From contig CM046350.1 in assembly GCA_025403435.1 (NCBI GenBank), positions 18,945,274-19,009,273 of the forward strand: a DNA stretch of 64,000 bases, in the 5' to 3' direction. The notes under the pieces are model-generated. The model worked only from the letters and a program-made list of their open reading frames with translations. It searched no databases and had not been told where the DNA came from. Shown one piece after another: positions 63,001-64,000 of the stretch (position 1 is its first letter; each line of letters opens with the position of its first letter). This stretch comes from Artocarpus heterophyllus (taxonomy: Eukaryota; Streptophyta; Magnoliopsida; Rosales; Moraceae). The translations under genes were made by a program, and so were the position numbers.

Positions 63001-64000
63001 GTATTTGAAATTCCACGATGTCATCGCTTTATTTGGTTTTGAAGAGAACATCATGGACCAATGTATATACCAGAAGCTTAGTGGGACCAAGATTTGTTTA
63101 TTTGTTTTGTATGTGGATGATATCCTTCTTGCAACCAATGATAAGGGGTTTCTATATGAGGTGAAACGATTTCTTTCTAAGAACTTTGATATGAAGGATA
63201 TGGGTGAGGCATCTTATGTCATTGGCATTAAGATCCATAGGGATAGATCTCGATGCATTTTGGGACTATGCAAGAAACCTATATCAATAAAGTCTTAGAC
63301 AGATTTCAGATGAAAGATTGTTCACCAAGTGTAGCACCCATTGTGAAGGGAGAAAAGTTCAGTTTGAACCAATGTCCAAAGAATGATTTCGAGAAAGTTC
63401 AAATGAGCAACATTCCTTATGCTTCAGCTGTCGGAAGCCTTATGTATGCTCAGGTCTGCACAAGACCTGACATTGCATTTGCTATGGGAATGTTGAGAAG
63501 ATATCAGAGTAACCCAGGCATTGACCACTGGAGGGCTGCAAAGAAAGTAATGAGGTACCTTCAAGGTACAAAGGATTACATGCTTATGTATAGACGAACT
63601 GACATTCTAGAGGTGATTGGCTACTCCGATTCAGATTTTGCTGGCTGTGTTGATTCGAGAAAATCAACTTCAGGTTATATTTTCATGCTAGCCGGAGGAG
63701 TTGTATCTTGGAGGAGTGGAAAGCAAACGTTGGTTTCTACTTCCACGATGGAGGCAGAGTTCGTTTCTTGTTTTGAGGCTACTTCGCATGGTGTATGGTT
63801 GAAGAGTTTCATGTCAGGCCTTAGAATTGTAGATTCTGTGTCTAGGCCATTAAGGATATATTGTGACAATTCAGCTGCTGTCTTTATGGCTAAGAATAAT
63901 AAGAGTGGCAGTCGAAGTAAACATATCGACATTAAGTACTTAGCCATAAGGGAACGCATTAAGGAAAATAAAGTGGTCATTGAGCATATAAGCACTGAAT
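60048..64000 (+). pseudogene. Ty1-copia gag-pol polyprotein with three disruptions
   Basis: It starts at ATG 60,048 (MQTVSYSDFQCDIPELKGDN). Gag continues to a one-base deletion before TAG 60,465-60,467 and resumes in another frame. The zinc knuckle CFFCKKKGHIKKDC lies near 60,755-60,805. The protease has WWIDSGSSIHVTN, and the integrase has the HRRLCH...CVDC zinc part and core residues in QTDICS, VRSDRGGEY and GVAERRNRT. A TGA at 61,574-61,576 stands where CGA (Arg) is expected. Reverse transcriptase carries QMDVKTAFLNGDL and LYVDDILLAT. A second one-base loss near 63,269 shifts the frame, after which RNase H continues (GYSDSDFAGCVDSRKSTSGY, STMEAEFVSC) to the window end. Domain order (integrase before RT) defines copia. 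No intact polyprotein is possible without recoding. Confidence 0.9.

Larger units (their letters stand above)
57365..64000 (+). mobile_element. Ty1-copia retrotransposon, cut by the window end
   Basis: Probable 5' LTR 57,365-57,891, near-perfect tRNA-Met primer site, long leader (57,906-60,047) with a hairpin array and a nested hAT element, and a gag-protease-integrase-RT-RNase H order typical of Ty1-copia. The 3' LTR is outside the window. Frameshifts and a nonsense codon show an older, inactive copy. It lies in plus orientation against the minus-strand EXO1 locus, probably within one of that gene's introns. Confidence 0.9.

Overview
The window is AT-rich nuclear DNA of a flowering plant. 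Evidence: introns with GT-AG ends, plant-type LTR retrotransposons using initiator tRNA-Met primer sites, CACTA, hAT, Mutator-like and PIF/Harbinger-type DNA transposons, and plant protein families (TDY-class MAP kinase, GH1/AT-hook linker-histone-like protein, S40 senescence regulator, plant EXO1). A woody eudicot is plausible; the species cannot be told from the sequence alone. No tRNA, rRNA or CRISPR was seen.

Layout. 1-2336: minus-strand, internally deleted CACTA transposon. About 4.2-12.7 kb: inverted arms enclosing a broken FAR1/MULE-type transposase gene, probably a dead Mutator-like element, with a decayed Ty3-gypsy (Tekay-like) element nested at 6.75-12.25 kb. 15.8-19.8 kb: three-exon gene for an 846-residue GH1 plus AT-hook protein (HON4/HON5-like). 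20.6-22.7 kb: long inverted repeat with an LTR fragment in its centre. 23,074-29,479: complete, very young Ty3-gypsy chromovirus with a GCTAC target duplication. 29.5-35.0 kb: MPK9/MPK17-class MAP kinase gene. Its N-terminal exon is decayed, the retroelement sits 1 bp before its former start codon, and one intron has an AT instead of a GT donor. 36.0-37.3 kb: hAT element with a PIF/Harbinger MITE inside; both have perfect target duplications. 37-46 kb: MITEs, tandem repeats and AT-rich spacer. 46.3-46.9 kb: S40 senescence-regulator gene. 47-53 kb: spacer with a G-box/ABRE-like pair and a MITE. 53.6-56.8 kb: damaged, minus-strand EXO1 gene. 57.4 kb to the window end: Ty1-copia element inserted next to or in that gene, carrying an unusual triple-hairpin array and a nested hAT element in its leader, with a polyprotein broken by two frameshifts and one nonsense change.

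How it fits together. Only three loci look like host genes that may be active: the GH1/AT-hook gene, the MAP kinase (doubtful) and the S40 gene. The neighbouring GH1/AT-hook and MPK9-like genes match, from memory, the adjacent Arabidopsis pair HON4 (At3g18035) and MPK9 (At3g18040). The nearly 10 kb now separating them is mostly transposons. The strongest candidates for something not yet described are the nested-palindrome array at 58,178-58,380, the AT-donor intron of the kinase, and the chromovirus whose gag-protease and pol frames are split by one in-frame TAA.
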